From Cognatiluteimonas sedimenti (GTDB lineage Bacteria > Pseudomonadota > Gammaproteobacteria > Xanthomonadales > Xanthomonadaceae): a DNA stretch of 64,000 nucleotides. The notes under the pieces are model-generated. The model saw nothing but the letters and a program-made list of their open reading frames with translations. It was not told the origin of the DNA and made no database searches. The translations under genes were made by a program, and so were the position numbers. Shown piece by piece: positions 9,935 to 18,030 of the stretch; within the stretch, counting starts at the first letter, position 1, and each line of letters opens with the position of its first letter. The stretch lies in contig NZ_JALGCL010000002.1 of the NCBI RefSeq assembly GCF_022808325.1, forward strand, positions 311,016 to 375,015, in the 5' to 3' direction.

Positions 9935-11725
9935 TCAGGCGTCGAAGTGCCCGGCGTCCAGCCCCAGCAGCGGCCCGACGCCGCTTTCGATCGCGGCCTT
10001 GTGGGCAAGCGTGCGCGGCAGCAGGCGCGCGAAATAGAAGCGCGCGGTCTCGCGCTTGGCATCCTTGAAACCTTGCGGATGCGAGGAGCCATCCGCGGCG
10101 GCGACGCTGCGCGCCCACCAGTAGGCGAGCGCGACGTAGCCCGAGTAGAACAGGTAGTCGTACGCCGCCGCGCCGACCTCCTCGGCGTTGGCGACCGCGC
10201 GCTGGCCGATGGTCATGGTCAGCTGCTGCCATTCGGCGGCGCTGGCGCGCAGCGGCGCGATGAATTCGGCGACCGCGGCGTTGCCTTCGTTGGCGGCGCA
10301 GAACTCCTCGATCATCCGCAGGAACACGCGCAGGCCAGCGCCCTGCAACTGCATGATCTTGCGTCCCACCAGGTCCAGTGCCTGGATCCCGGTAGTGCCT
10401 TCGTACAACGTGGTGATGCGGGCATCGCGCGCGAGCTGCTCCATGCCGTGCTCGGCGATGTAGCCATGGCCGCCGAAGCACTGCAGCGCATGGTAGGTGC
10501 ACTCCACGCCCCATTCGGTCAGGCAGGCCTTGACGATCGGGGTGACGAAGCCGAGCAGGGCGTCGGCCTGCGCGCATTCGTCGGCATCCTCGCCGTGGCT
10601 GATGATGTCCACCAGCGATGCTGCGTGGTAGCCCAGCGCGCGCCCGCCTTCGACCAGCGCCTTCTGCGTGAGCAGCATCCGGCGCACGTCGGGATGGACG
10701 ATGATCGGGTCGGCCGGCTTGTCCGGGAACCTGGCCCCGGAAAGCGAACGCATCTGCAGGCGTTCGCGCGCGTATCGCAGCGCGTTCTGGTAGGCGCGAT
10801 CGGACAGGCCAAGGCCCTGCAGGCCGACGGCAAGGCGCGCGGTGTTCATCATGGTGAACATGGCCATCAGGCCCTTGTTCGGCTCGCCGATCAGCCAGCC
10901 CTGCGCGTCGTCGAAGTTCATCACGCAGGTGGCCGAACCATGGATGCCCATCTTGTGCTCGAGCGCGCCGCAGCGGACAGCATTGCGCTCGCCCATCGCA
11001 CCGCTGCGGTCGACCTTGATCTTGGGCACGATGAACAGCGAGATTCCCTTGCTGCCGGCTGGCGCATCCGGCAAGCGGGCCAGCACCAGGTGCACGATGT
11101 TCTCGGTGAAGTCGTGCTCGCCGGCGGTGATGAAGATCTTGGTGCCGGTGATCGCATGGCTGTCATCGGGTTGCGGCACGGCGCGGGTCTTGAGCAGGCC
11201 GAGGTCGGTGCCGCAGTGCGGTTCGGTCAGGCACATGGTGCCGGTCCAGCGGCCCTCGACGATCGGCTTGAGGAAGGCCTCCTGCTGCCACGGCTCGCCG
11301 TGGTGCAGCAGCGCTTCGGTTGCGCCGTGCGAGAGCAGCGGGAAATTGCCCCAGGCCAGGTTCGCGGCGTCGATCATTTCCTTGAGCGGCACCCCGGCAG
11401 CGTGCGGCAACCCCTGGCCACCGAATTGGACGGGCGACACCAGCCCGGCCCAACCGCCTTCAACGTACTGCGAATAGGCCTGCCGGAAGCCCGGCGGGGT
11501 GGTGACCGCGCCGCTGGCCTGGTCGTAGCTGCAACCGGCTTCGTCGCCGATCCGGTTGAGCGGAGCGAGCACCGTCTCGGTGAAGCGCGCGCCTTCCTCG
11601 AGCACCGCATCGACGACATCGCGGGTGGCATCCTCGAAACCGAGCCGGGCGAGCAGCGATTGCGCGCCGAGCACGTCGAACAGGACGAAACGCATGTCGG
11701 ACAACGGTGCGCGATAGCTGCTCAT
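9935..11725 (-). CDS. Acyl-CoA dehydrogenase, long form with C-terminal extension
   Basis: This 596-residue FAD enzyme oxidises acyl-CoA to enoyl-CoA in the cytoplasm. The FAD and substrate motifs are visible (TMCLTEPHCGTDLGLLKT, TGTKIFITAGEHD, CFGGHGYIAEHGMEQLARDARI, YEGTTGIQALDLVGRKI). The extra C-terminal 130 residues (EFIAPLRASAAEWQQL... SGYVALAYWWARS) are the extension typical of the long bacterial acyl-CoA dehydrogenases rather than the 380-residue type. The chain-length preference cannot be read from the sequence. No other beta-oxidation gene is adjacent. Confidence 0.94.
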   Translation of the reverse strand: MSSYRAPLSDMRFVLFDVLGAQSLLARLGFEDATRDVVDAVLEEGARFTETVLAPLNRIGDEAGCSYDQASGAVTTPPGFRQAYSQYVEGGWAGLVSPVQFGGQGLPHAAGVPLKEMIDAANLAWGNFPLLSHGATEALLHHGEPWQQEAFLKPIVEGRWTGTMCLTEPHCGTDLGLLKTRAVPQPDDSHAITGTKIFITAGEHDFTENIVHLVLARLPDAPAGSKGISLFIVPKIKVDRSGAMGERNAVRCGALEHKMGIHGSATCVMNFDDAQGWLIGEPNKGLMAMFTMMNTARLAVGLQGLGLSDRAYQNALRYARERLQMRSLSGARFPDKPADPIIVHPDVRRMLLTQKALVEGGRALGYHAASLVDIISHGEDADECAQADALLGFVTPIVKACLTEWGVECTYHALQCFGGHGYIAEHGMEQLARDARITTLYEGTTGIQALDLVGRKIMQLQGAGLRVFLRMIEEFCAANEGNAAVAEFIAPLRASAAEWQQLTMTIGQRAVANAEEVGAAAYDYLFYSGYVALAYWWARSVAAADGSSHPQGFKDAKRETARFYFARLLPRTLAHKAAIESGVGPLLGLDAGHFDA

Positions 11726-11816
11726 GGCGAGCCCTGCAAGGAAGGGGAATCGTATCGAGCGTGCAACCCCGGCGTGGAGCTTTTGCTCGGCTGCGGTGCC
11801 GGGCCGGCGGCGCTGC

Positions 11817-12293
11817 TCAGCGCAGCACCCCGGGCAATCCCGGTACCGGGCTCAGGGTGTTGTCGCGCTTGATCTGCCAGGTGCGCACGCCGCCGTCTTC
11901 CGGCGCCGCGGACAGGCTGCCCTGCAGGTGGTAGTCGATGCTGCGGCCGCGCGCGAGGGCGTCGGCGATCGCGATCTTCGCGCCCGCCGCCGGCACCAGC
12001 GCCACGGTGGCGACGTCCGCGGTTTCCGGCCCGATCGACAGGCCCGGGCGCGCCTGCAGCGTGCCCGCCTGCTGGCCGCCCAGGGTCATGGCGAGGCTGA
12101 CGCTTTCGAAGCGCATTGGCACGCTGCTGAAATTGTCGATCCGCACATCCACGGACCAGCTGCCGTCGGCGCGCACGCTGAGCTGCTGGATGTTCGCCGA
12201 TGGCTCCGACACGCGGCGGACCGGGCCACCACTGCCGCACGCTGCGAGGAAGCACATTGGCAGCATCAATGCCGCCACCGCCAGTCGTTTCAT
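11817..12293 (-). CDS. LEA14-like lipoprotein
   Basis: The 158-residue precursor has a type II signal peptide ending in the lipobox LAAC at residues 16-19, so it is predicted to be lipid-anchored in the envelope. The mature part has the beta-sandwich pattern of LEA type 2/WHy proteins (WSVDVRIDNFSSVPMRFESVSLAMTLGG), a fold linked in bacteria to desiccation or membrane stress but without a defined reaction. It is the last gene of a minus-strand group with the M23 peptidase and L,D-transpeptidase. Confidence 0.8.
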   Translation of the reverse strand: MKRLAVAALMLPMCFLAACGSGGPVRRVSEPSANIQQLSVRADGSWSVDVRIDNFSSVPMRFESVSLAMTLGGQQAGTLQARPGLSIGPETADVATVALVPAAGAKIAIADALARGRSIDYHLQGSLSAAPEDGGVRTWQIKRDNTLSPVPGLPGVLR

Positions 12294-12368
12294 GCCGACG
12301 CCCCATGGTTGCAGTTGCGTCGAGGATACACCGCGTGCGCGGGCGACCGCGCCGCCCGCGGCGGGTGG

Positions 12369-13133
12369 TCAGCGGCCGCCGAGCAGTGGATACGGGTCGA
12401 TCGCCGTTCCCTGCCACCAGCGCTTCTCAGGGCCGAGCACGAAGACCGCGAAATGCAGGTGCGGCGCGTCCTCGCTGGCATTGCCGGTGCTTCCGACATA
12501 ACCGATCAGCTCTCCGCGCTTGAGTTGCGAACCTTCGGCGATGCCCGGGGCATAGCGGTCCAGGTGCGCGTAGTAATAGGCGTAGGTGCGTGTCGGATCG
12601 AACTGGTAGATCGTCAGTCCACCCGGCACGCTGGTGAAGAGCTTTTCGAGCTTGCCGTCGCTGGCGGCGAGCACCGGCGTGCCGCGCGGCGCCATGATGT
12701 CCAGGGCCTCGTGCGCGCGTTCGCCACCGCCGCGGCCATCGCCGAAGGTGTCCTGCAACTGGTTGGCGGCGACGCCTGCGACCGGAATCAGCAAGTGGCC
12801 CGGTGCGTGGGCTGCGGCGGCAGGTGGCGCCGTGGCCGGCGCTGCCGGAGATGTCGTCCCCGCGGGCGCCGCCGGAGCTTGCGGCGGTGGAGCCGGGTTG
12901 GTCGATGGCATGGGCCGGGTGGTCGCGGCCGAGGCCGGCGGGGTAGTGGCGACGGCCGGCGACAGGGGATGGGATCCAGCCGTTTGGGCGGGCGCTTCCA
13001 CCTTGGTGATGGCCATCGCCGCGGGCGCAGGCGCAGCCTCAGGCTCTGGCAGTGGCCGCGGCCGCACCAGCAGGAAGTACACCACGTTGGCGCCGAGCAG
13101 CAGGCCGGCAAGGAACAGCAGCAGGCTCTTCAT
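12369..13133 (-). CDS. M23-family (LytM) metallopeptidase, membrane-anchored
   Basis: The 254-residue protein starts with one membrane helix (residues 2-22), followed by an 85-residue Pro/Ala/Thr linker and a C-terminal LytM domain. The zinc-site motifs are present: RAHEALDIMAPRGTPV (H-x(3)-D), then HLHFAVFVLG (HxH). Such enzymes cut peptidoglycan cross-links in the periplasm. It lies 28 bases downstream of the L,D-transpeptidase, so the two cell-wall genes are probably co-transcribed. Confidence 0.9.
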   Translation of the reverse strand: MKSLLLFLAGLLLGANVVYFLLVRPRPLPEPEAAPAPAAMAITKVEAPAQTAGSHPLSPAVATTPPASAATTRPMPSTNPAPPPQAPAAPAGTTSPAAPATAPPAAAAHAPGHLLIPVAGVAANQLQDTFGDGRGGGERAHEALDIMAPRGTPVLAASDGKLEKLFTSVPGGLTIYQFDPTRTYAYYYAHLDRYAPGIAEGSQLKRGELIGYVGSTGNASEDAPHLHFAVFVLGPEKRWWQGTAIDPYPLLGGR

Positions 13134-13161
13134 CCGGCAGCGTCCCGATGGCGCGCGTGCA

Positions 13162-14262
13162 TCACGGCTGCAGCACGGCCGCCATGCCCGGCGCTACCGC
13201 CGCCGCCAGAACCTGGGCGTCCCAGTTGGTCAGGCGGATGCAGCCGTGCGACTGGGTCTTGCCGATGGTCGAGGGCTCCGGCGTACCGTGGATGCCGTAA
13301 TGCTCCTTCGACAGGTCGACCCAGACGACGCCGACCGGATTGTTGGGCCCGGCAGCGATGGTGGCCTTGGCGTGGGACGCGTCGGCATCCCAGAACAGGG
13401 CCGGGTTGTAGTGGAATTCGGGATCGCGGGCGACGCCGTTGATCTTCCAGTCGCCGATCGGCAACGGATCGTGGGAACTGCCCGAAGTCGCGGGGAACCG
13501 CGCAAAGGTGGTGCCCGAGGCATCGACCAGGCTGACGCTGGCGTCCGACTTGTCGACGACGACCTTGTCGGCCTTCGGCAATGCGCTCGCGCCCACGACG
13601 TTGGGCACGGCCAGCAGGGTGCCTGCTGCGAATGCCTTGCCGTCATTGAGCTTGCCGAGCAGGTCGGGGCTGGCATGGAACTTCTCGCCCAGCATCTCCT
13701 GCAGCGACGCGTAGCCGAGCTTTGGCAGCTTCGACTTGGCCATCATGTCCGACGGGATGTTGGCGAACGGGCCGGCGGCGTCGGCGGCGGTGATCGTGTA
13801 TTCGACCAGCGCCGGAGCGTCGTCCGCGCCAAGCGCCTGCCAGGTCGGTGCGTCGAGCTCGCCACTGGCCTCGAGCTCGTGCGCGGCCTGGAACGCGGCG
13901 ATCGCACGACGTGTATTGCTTCCGCTCACGCCATCGATTTCGCCGGGCGAAAAATGCGCGCGGTCGAGCAGGATCTGCGCGCGAAGCACGCCGTCCTTCG
14001 CCAGATCCGCATCGGCCGCGGCGGCGACGGGCGGCGGGGCCGTTTCCCCGGGGGAGGCCGGCTGCGACTGCGCGTCGGCGGCGGTCGGGGGCGTGGCGGG
14101 TGCCGCGGGTACCGTCGAGACTTCGGCCTGGACCTGCTCGAACATGGGTTCGGGCGCCTCCTGCGAATGCGCCGGCGTTGCCATCGGCAACAGCGCCGCG
14201 GCAAGCGCGGCGGGAAGGAAACGCAGGGCTGGAGTGCGCAGGGCGTGTTTGCGGGTTGCCAT
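13162..14262 (-). CDS. L,D-transpeptidase (YkuD) with peptidoglycan-binding domain
   Basis: The 366-residue secreted protein has an N-terminal signal peptide ending near APAHSQ (residue 33), a Pro/Ala-rich stretch, and a peptidoglycan-binding-type domain around residues 95-145 ([29 protein letters not shown]). A YkuD catalytic domain follows, with [22 protein letters not shown], where SHGC holds the catalytic cysteine. It forms 3-3 cross-links or attaches proteins to peptidoglycan in the periplasm. Both catalytic motifs are intact. It is upstream of the M23 peptidase on the same strand. Confidence 0.94.
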   Translation of the reverse strand: MATRKHALRTPALRFLPAALAAALLPMATPAHSQEAPEPMFEQVQAEVSTVPAAPATPPTAADAQSQPASPGETAPPPVAAAADADLAKDGVLRAQILLDRAHFSPGEIDGVSGSNTRRAIAAFQAAHELEASGELDAPTWQALGADDAPALVEYTITAADAAGPFANIPSDMMAKSKLPKLGYASLQEMLGEKFHASPDLLGKLNDGKAFAAGTLLAVPNVVGASALPKADKVVVDKSDASVSLVDASGTTFARFPATSGSSHDPLPIGDWKINGVARDPEFHYNPALFWDADASHAKATIAAGPNNPVGVVWVDLSKEHYGIHGTPEPSTIGKTQSHGCIRLTNWDAQVLAAAVAPGMAAVLQP

Positions 14263-14465
14263 CGTCGAACCTCTTTGGTGCGGATGGCGCGATGCTGCGG
14301 GACGCTGGTTCGCCATCGCGTGAATGCACGAAGGCGTTGGTTCAGGTGCGACGATCGATGTCACCCCCCCCCGGTGTCGCGAGCCCGCGGCCTCGGCTCC
14401 AGCGGGGCGGCCGGGACGGCGCTGTTCGCCGATCGACGACGGCGTCTCCGACCAGGCTGGAATCG

Positions 14466-14849
14466 TCAGTGCGCGGACCCGCGCGTGGTCAGGGTCACCA
14501 TGCTCTCGCCCAGCGATCGCATCGACGCTTCCGGCATCGAGAACGCGACGTGCGACTGGCCGAAGGACAGGATCAGCGCGTGCTGGTCAGGGCTCACGCC
14601 CGGGCCGAGCGAAAACGAAGACGGCAGGACCAGGGCGCCGGAGCTCTCGCTTTCCGCGCTGCCCCCGGCGACTTTTTCGGCACTGTCCTTGGACGCCGCG
14701 AGCATGGCGGCGGCCATGTTGGCGACATCCAGCGGCGACAGGGTGAAATCGCCCAGCAGTTGCCCGTCCTTGGCGAAGCCGACGGCGATCTTGCCTTCGT
14801 CCGCGGATTCGATCAGCAATCCGGTGGTGAACCCGCTTGGGACCTGCAT
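14466..14849 (-). CDS. Unknown 127-residue protein next to the left attachment site
   Basis: Not recognised. The protein is soluble, has no signal peptide, and is rich in Ser, Ala and Met ([50 protein letters not shown]). It ends in a short amphipathic helix. It is the last chromosomal gene before the integrated block, and its 5' end points toward the terminator at 14,924 and the left att copy. It probably stood just beyond tRNA-Phe before integration. Confidence 0.65.
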   Translation of the reverse strand: MQVPSGFTTGLLIESADEGKIAVGFAKDGQLLGDFTLSPLDVANMAAAMLAASKDSAEKVAGGSAESESSGALVLPSSFSLGPGVSPDQHALILSFGQSHVAFSMPEASMRSLGESMVTLTTRGSAH

Positions 14850-14923
14850 GGTGTGATTCCCTGGTAGTGAAATGGCCTGTTGGCGCCGGCCGCCGATGGG
14901 GCCGGGCCGCCCGGAAAAGACAA

Positions 14924-14953
14924 CGCCCCGCAAGGCAGGGCCTGGGCGGGGCG
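14924..14953 (-). terminator. Probable original tRNA-Phe terminator, now 17 kb from the gene
   Basis: CGCCCCGC pairs with GCGGGGCG across a 14-base interior. Read on the minus strand the stem is followed by a T-rich run (ttgtctttt). It lies 28 bases beyond the left att copy, exactly where the tRNA-Phe transcript would have ended before the elements came in. A sister terminator stands at the same distance from the intact tRNA at 31,938-31,968. Confidence 0.7.
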
Positions 14954-14981
14954 CGGTTTCCGTATCCGTGATGCCACCAAA

Positions 14982-15026
14982 TGGTGGCCGGGGAGGGAAT
15001 CGAACCCCCGACACGGGGATTTTCAA
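14982..15026. repeat. att copy 1 (left end of element 1)
   Basis: This 45-base segment is identical to the 3' end of tRNA-Phe (T arm, acceptor strand and CCA). Counting the nine bases before it (gccaccaaa) the match to the right copy is 54 bases. After the repeat the sequence diverges (ttcaaggcac versus the tRNA anticodon arm), so no tRNA is encoded here. Confidence 0.95.
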
Positions 15027-15205
15027 GGCACAGTCGAAAAGTGCTGTTTATTCAACAAAAACAGCCACTTACGGCGCTTGCTCCTGTCAAATACGGCATA
15101 TCACCCGCGTTAAAAGTGTAATTGAATGAGACCACCGTGGCTATCTGGGGCAGAACTTGAGTCAGTTCCCGGCCTCTGGTTGCGGTGGCCTTGTCACATT
15201 GCTGT

Positions 15206-15223
15206 GATATCGTCAGCGATATC
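15206..15223. promoter_or_regulatory. Inverted-repeat operator at the start of the hicA-like gene
   Basis: GATATCG-TCAG-CGATATC is a perfect 7+7 inverted repeat ending one base before the ATG at 15,224. A repeat covering the start of a toxin-antitoxin operon is the usual binding site of the antitoxin's ribbon-helix-helix domain, present in the second gene. Stretch 15,027-15,200 to its left shows no gene; it should hold the promoter and integrase arm sites of the left end. Confidence 0.65.
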
Positions 15224-15556
15224 ATGACGCCAAAGAAGCTCGACAAGATCAGGCGGCATCTCACCTCAATGGCGGCCTCGCCTCATGGGCTGAAGTCGGA
15301 CGAGCTGATCGCGTTTGCAAAAAAGTTGGGGAGAACGAAGAGCTCTCGGGGGAAAGAGCCGACATGGGTCCGAGAAGACATTCCGGAGCTCTCTCCTCCG
15401 CTTTCTATCCCCAATCATTCCAAGGCTCTCAAGTCGGGAACAGCTAGAAGCATTATTGATGCCCTGCTCAGTGATGTTGACGAGTGGGAATTGCACCTCG
15501 CCGAAGTCGAGGGTCCAGACCATGACCAAGAAGATGATGAAGACCTCAGTGCTTAA
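15224..15556 (+). CDS. HicA-like toxin, divergent and lacking the usual histidine
   Basis: The 110-residue protein carries the hallmark C-terminal HicA pattern LSIPNHSKALKSGTARSIIDALL (compare I-P-x-H-x-x-x-x-x-x-G-T-x-x-x-I-L). It also has the preceding helix ELIAFAKKLG. HicA toxins are double-stranded-RNA-binding-fold mRNA interferases whose catalytic histidine follows a Gly-Ser near the first strand. Here that place reads SSRGKEPTWVRE, without a histidine. It has about 20 extra residues in front and an acidic tail. The gene overlaps the HicB-like gene by 35 bases, the classical toxin-first hicAB order. Activity is uncertain: an RNA-binding or inactivated variant is possible. Confidence 0.65.
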   Translation: MTPKKLDKIRRHLTSMAASPHGLKSDELIAFAKKLGRTKSSRGKEPTWVREDIPELSPPLSIPNHSKALKSGTARSIIDALLSDVDEWELHLAEVEGPDHDQEDDEDLSA

Positions 15557-16082
15557 GACTGATCCAGCTGCAGTAATGAAACTGCCTTATGCGAGACGAC
15601 TCACCCCCGATCCGGATGGCGGATACGTGGCAACGATTCAGGAATTTCCGGGTTGCGTCGCCGAAGGCGACACCGCGGATGAGGCGCTAAATAACCTGGA
15701 GGCTGCAGCGGAATCGTGGCTTGCAGCTCGAATCGGGCAAGGGCAGCCAGTTCCCGAGCCTGTTGCCCTGCATGGTTACAGCGGAAAGATTGCGCTAAGG
15801 ATTCCGCGTGGAGTTCATAAGCAGGTGGCCGAATTGGCTGCGGCCGAGGGAACCAGCGTTAATCAGATGATTTTGTCGGCAGTTGCCTCATACGTCGGCG
15901 CGCACGGCGTCTTAGACATTTGTCGGCACGTTGCCATCCGCATGCAGCAAGAAAACATCTTTCGTCAGCTTCCGGTTAAAGAGGCGTTGTCTCTGAAGAC
16001 AGCTAATGTTTTTCGCTTGCCGGCAGACGCTAGGCCGTACGGTCCCGTGTCTAACATGAAAGTGGTTGTTGGAGGCTATTAA
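15522..16082 (+). CDS. HicB-like antitoxin with ribbon-helix-helix domain
   Basis: The 186-residue protein has a HicB domain at residues 20-80 (DPDGGYVATIQEFPGCVAEG, DTADEALNNLEAAAESWL). A ribbon-helix-helix DNA-binding domain follows at about 85-130 (GKIALRIPRGVHKQVAELAAAEG, SVNQMILSAVASYVG). HicB antitoxins bind HicA and repress their own operon; the inverted repeat at 15,206 is the likely operator. It has an unusual extra tail of about 55 residues. The start is the ATG inside the end of the preceding gene. Downstream genes follow closely and may be co-regulated. Confidence 0.8.
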   Translation: MTKKMMKTSVLKTDPAAVMKLPYARRLTPDPDGGYVATIQEFPGCVAEGDTADEALNNLEAAAESWLAARIGQGQPVPEPVALHGYSGKIALRIPRGVHKQVAELAAAEGTSVNQMILSAVASYVGAHGVLDICRHVAIRMQQENIFRQLPVKEALSLKTANVFRLPADARPYGPVSNMKVVVGGY

Positions 16083-16083
16083 A

Positions 16084-16344
16084 ATGGCAGAAGTGACTCT
16101 ATACACATTCAATCACAAGGAAGTAGCTACAGCGCTGATCAAACAGCAAGGGATTCATGAGGGGCGGTGGACTCTGGCGATGACTTTTTCGATCAGTGTT
16201 TCCAACATTGGATCGCAAGATCCGAACACCCAGTTGAAGCCCGGTCTAGTCGCTGTTGTAGATGCAATAGGGCTTCAGCGCGCGCAGCTTGGAGAGAACA
16301 ACCATTCGCTCACAGTAGACGCTGCCGAAGTTAATCCAGCTTGA
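16084..16344 (+). CDS. Unknown 86-residue protein in the element 1 cargo operon
   Basis: Not recognised. It starts one base after the HicB-like stop, with a GGAGG ribosome site at 16,071. The protein is soluble, with alternating beta strands (VTLYTFNHKEVATAL, RWTLAMTFSISVSNIGS) and a C-terminal strand-rich part (LVAVVDAIGLQRAQLG). Tight spacing to the HicB-like gene and to the membrane protein gene 24 bases downstream suggests one transcript. AT-richer than the chromosome. Confidence 0.65.
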   Translation: MAEVTLYTFNHKEVATALIKQQGIHEGRWTLAMTFSISVSNIGSQDPNTQLKPGLVAVVDAIGLQRAQLGENNHSLTVDAAEVNPA

Positions 16345-16368
16345 GTTGGTTGAAGCAGGAGGTAAGAC

Positions 16369-17139
16369 TTGGACCCTATTAGCGCATTCAAGAGCGAAGT
16401 CTTTCGTCCGATTGCCTCGATAGTGCTGCCGGGCTTCTTAGCCCTAAGTCCCTTTGCGATAGTTCTTTCCAATGTCTCTGAGTCGGCCCGTCATTTTTTC
16501 GCTCAACATGAACTGCCTGCATATCTCTTACTTTTTGCCGCGGCAACTATTTTCGGGATGCTTCTTGAAAATGTGGGGGCAAGCATAGAGCGCGGCATTG
16601 ATCAGTGCATGGAGAAGGAATATTTGCAGGGGACTGAAGACGTCTGGGATCTCTATCTTTCGCAGAACGGGAGTGATACCAATGCGCGTCGGTATCTTGG
16701 AACGCTAGTCACACGCATCAAATTTATAAACGCGTTGATTCCAGCGCTGATCGTTTTCTCGGCGGGGTTGTTCTGGCTCCATCTGCAGATTAAGGTTCTG
16801 CAGAATTGGCAAGTGGCTGCTTTCGGGATGGTGCTGCTTACGGTTCTCGTTTGGTTGTTTCGCATGTCCATTGATTTAAGCGAAGCAGCTTCGTTCAGCA
16901 GGCAAAGACTGCTCTACAGTGTCGATAAAGATATCAAGGGCTACGACCCTAGTGCGGCTACTGTCGGTAGACATCGCCATTTTGCGTATGTATGTGCAGA
17001 AATCCTCACGGCTAGGGTTGAAGAGTTAGATATCCGCGGGAAGTACTGGTTCACCGTTTTTTGGTGGGTGGCCAAATTGTCATGGATCTGGGCGCTAACA
17101 GCATTTGTAATGGCATTTGTGGTGTGGTGTGTCGCGTAA
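16369..17139 (+). CDS. Unknown multi-pass membrane protein in the element 1 cargo operon
   Basis: Not recognised. The 256-residue protein starts at a TTG directly behind a strong ribosome site (AGGAGGTAA). Five hydrophobic segments are visible: about residues 16-36, 50-68, 120-142, 150-168 and 233-256. A roughly 50-residue cytoplasmic-looking loop lies between the second and third, and a 60-residue soluble stretch before the last. It ends in VVWCVA. The next gene begins inside its 3' end. A membrane effector behind a toxin-antitoxin-like pair fits anti-phage or exclusion cargo, but that is inference. Confidence 0.72.
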   Translation: MDPISAFKSEVFRPIASIVLPGFLALSPFAIVLSNVSESARHFFAQHELPAYLLLFAAATIFGMLLENVGASIERGIDQCMEKEYLQGTEDVWDLYLSQNGSDTNARRYLGTLVTRIKFINALIPALIVFSAGLFWLHLQIKVLQNWQVAAFGMVLLTVLVWLFRMSIDLSEAASFSRQRLLYSVDKDIKGYDPSAATVGRHRHFAYVCAEILTARVEELDIRGKYWFTVFWWVAKLSWIWALTAFVMAFVVWCVA

Positions 17140-17983
17140 GAGAGTGCCTGGAGTCCGCGGCGCGTCGGCGGATTATTCCTGGCGCGCAGCGAGGTACGGT
17201 CGAGTCACGGGTGGTGAACTTGAGCAGATTCTCGCCGTGTTCGACATGGTCTGGTCAGAGCGTTCTGCTTGGCCTCAGCGAGAAGTCGGAAGCGAGGATT
17301 GGTTCTCGGCTGTCACGAAATTGACGGTAGTCCCAAGTTGGCTGCCGCTTTATCGCGATTCGCTCACAGTTCTGATAGCGCGAGTAGTGACGGCTGCAGG
17401 CGTGGGCCCCCAGTTTGTGGATGCGATCAAGTCGGACCGGCCTACTGAAAAGTTATTAGACCTAGTGGAGCAATTGCCGGATGAGCCGCCGGAGGATCTG
17501 AACGCAACGGCGATCGCGTTTGCGCTGGTGGGTAATCTCGACGCGATTTCCCACTACTCACGGTCGATCAATGACATGTTCCTTGCGTGTGAGAAGGGAG
17601 AGCTCGAAGCTCTCATTCAAGCACTATCCATAGATAGTCACTTGTCCGCCATGCCGTTCTTCCAAGCGGCGCTTCGCCTCGGCCAGCTAAGTGGCGATTC
17701 AACCGCAGCGGAAGAGATTTTCAAGGCAATTCGTGGACCGCATCGAAAGAGAAGTGAGTACCCCAAGCTACGCTGGGTCGAGTACTTGCTTCGTGATCAA
17801 GGAGCATTTGAGGCTTGCTCGCGCGAAGAGATTTATCAACTCTGCGTCGAGCATTTGCGCGTCTATGACCCTTCGGGTACCAAGAAGGATCCCAAGGCGG
17901 CCCTTTTCTCTCGTTTCCGCACCTGGCAGAAGGAAGCCGGAATTCAAAACCCGCGTTTTGGGTTCTCGGCTGCGGGTAAGTGA
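17117..17983 (+). CDS. Unknown helical soluble protein in the element 1 cargo operon
   Basis: Not recognised. It has up to 288 residues. The start is uncertain: TTG at 17,117 or GTG at 17,129, both overlapping the membrane protein gene's end (stop at 17,137-17,139). The body is mostly helical and acidic (TEKLLDLVEQLPDEPPEDLNA, FFQAALRLGQLSGD) without a recognisable catalytic motif. It ends in a basic tail (SRFRTWQKEAGIQNPRFGF). The overlap implies translational coupling with the membrane protein, so the two products probably act together. Confidence 0.65.
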   Translation: MWCGVSRKRVPGVRGASADYSWRAARYGRVTGGELEQILAVFDMVWSERSAWPQREVGSEDWFSAVTKLTVVPSWLPLYRDSLTVLIARVVTAAGVGPQFVDAIKSDRPTEKLLDLVEQLPDEPPEDLNATAIAFALVGNLDAISHYSRSINDMFLACEKGELEALIQALSIDSHLSAMPFFQAALRLGQLSGDSTAAEEIFKAIRGPHRKRSEYPKLRWVEYLLRDQGAFEACSREEIYQLCVEHLRVYDPSGTKKDPKAALFSRFRTWQKEAGIQNPRFGFSAAGK

Positions 17984-17996
17984 CGACATAGCTTTC

Positions 17997-18019
17997 CTAT
18001 CGCCCATTTCGGGCAATAG
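17997..18019 (+). promoter_or_regulatory. Hairpin just before the rep/relaxase gene
   Basis: CTATCGCCC and GGGCAATAG pair with one mismatch around the loop ATTTC. The hairpin marks the border between AT-rich cargo and GC-rich backbone and lies 11 bases before the rep start codon. It could be a terminator-like control of rep translation, or the nicking site of the initiator; the sequence alone does not decide. Confidence 0.5.
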
Positions 18020-18030
18020 GAGAAATTGCT

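Noticed and set aside
14982..15026. tRNA-Phe gene copies at the left and middle att sites
   Set aside because: Only the 3' 45 bases are present; the D and anticodon arms are missing, so no tRNA can form at 14,982 or 20,538.
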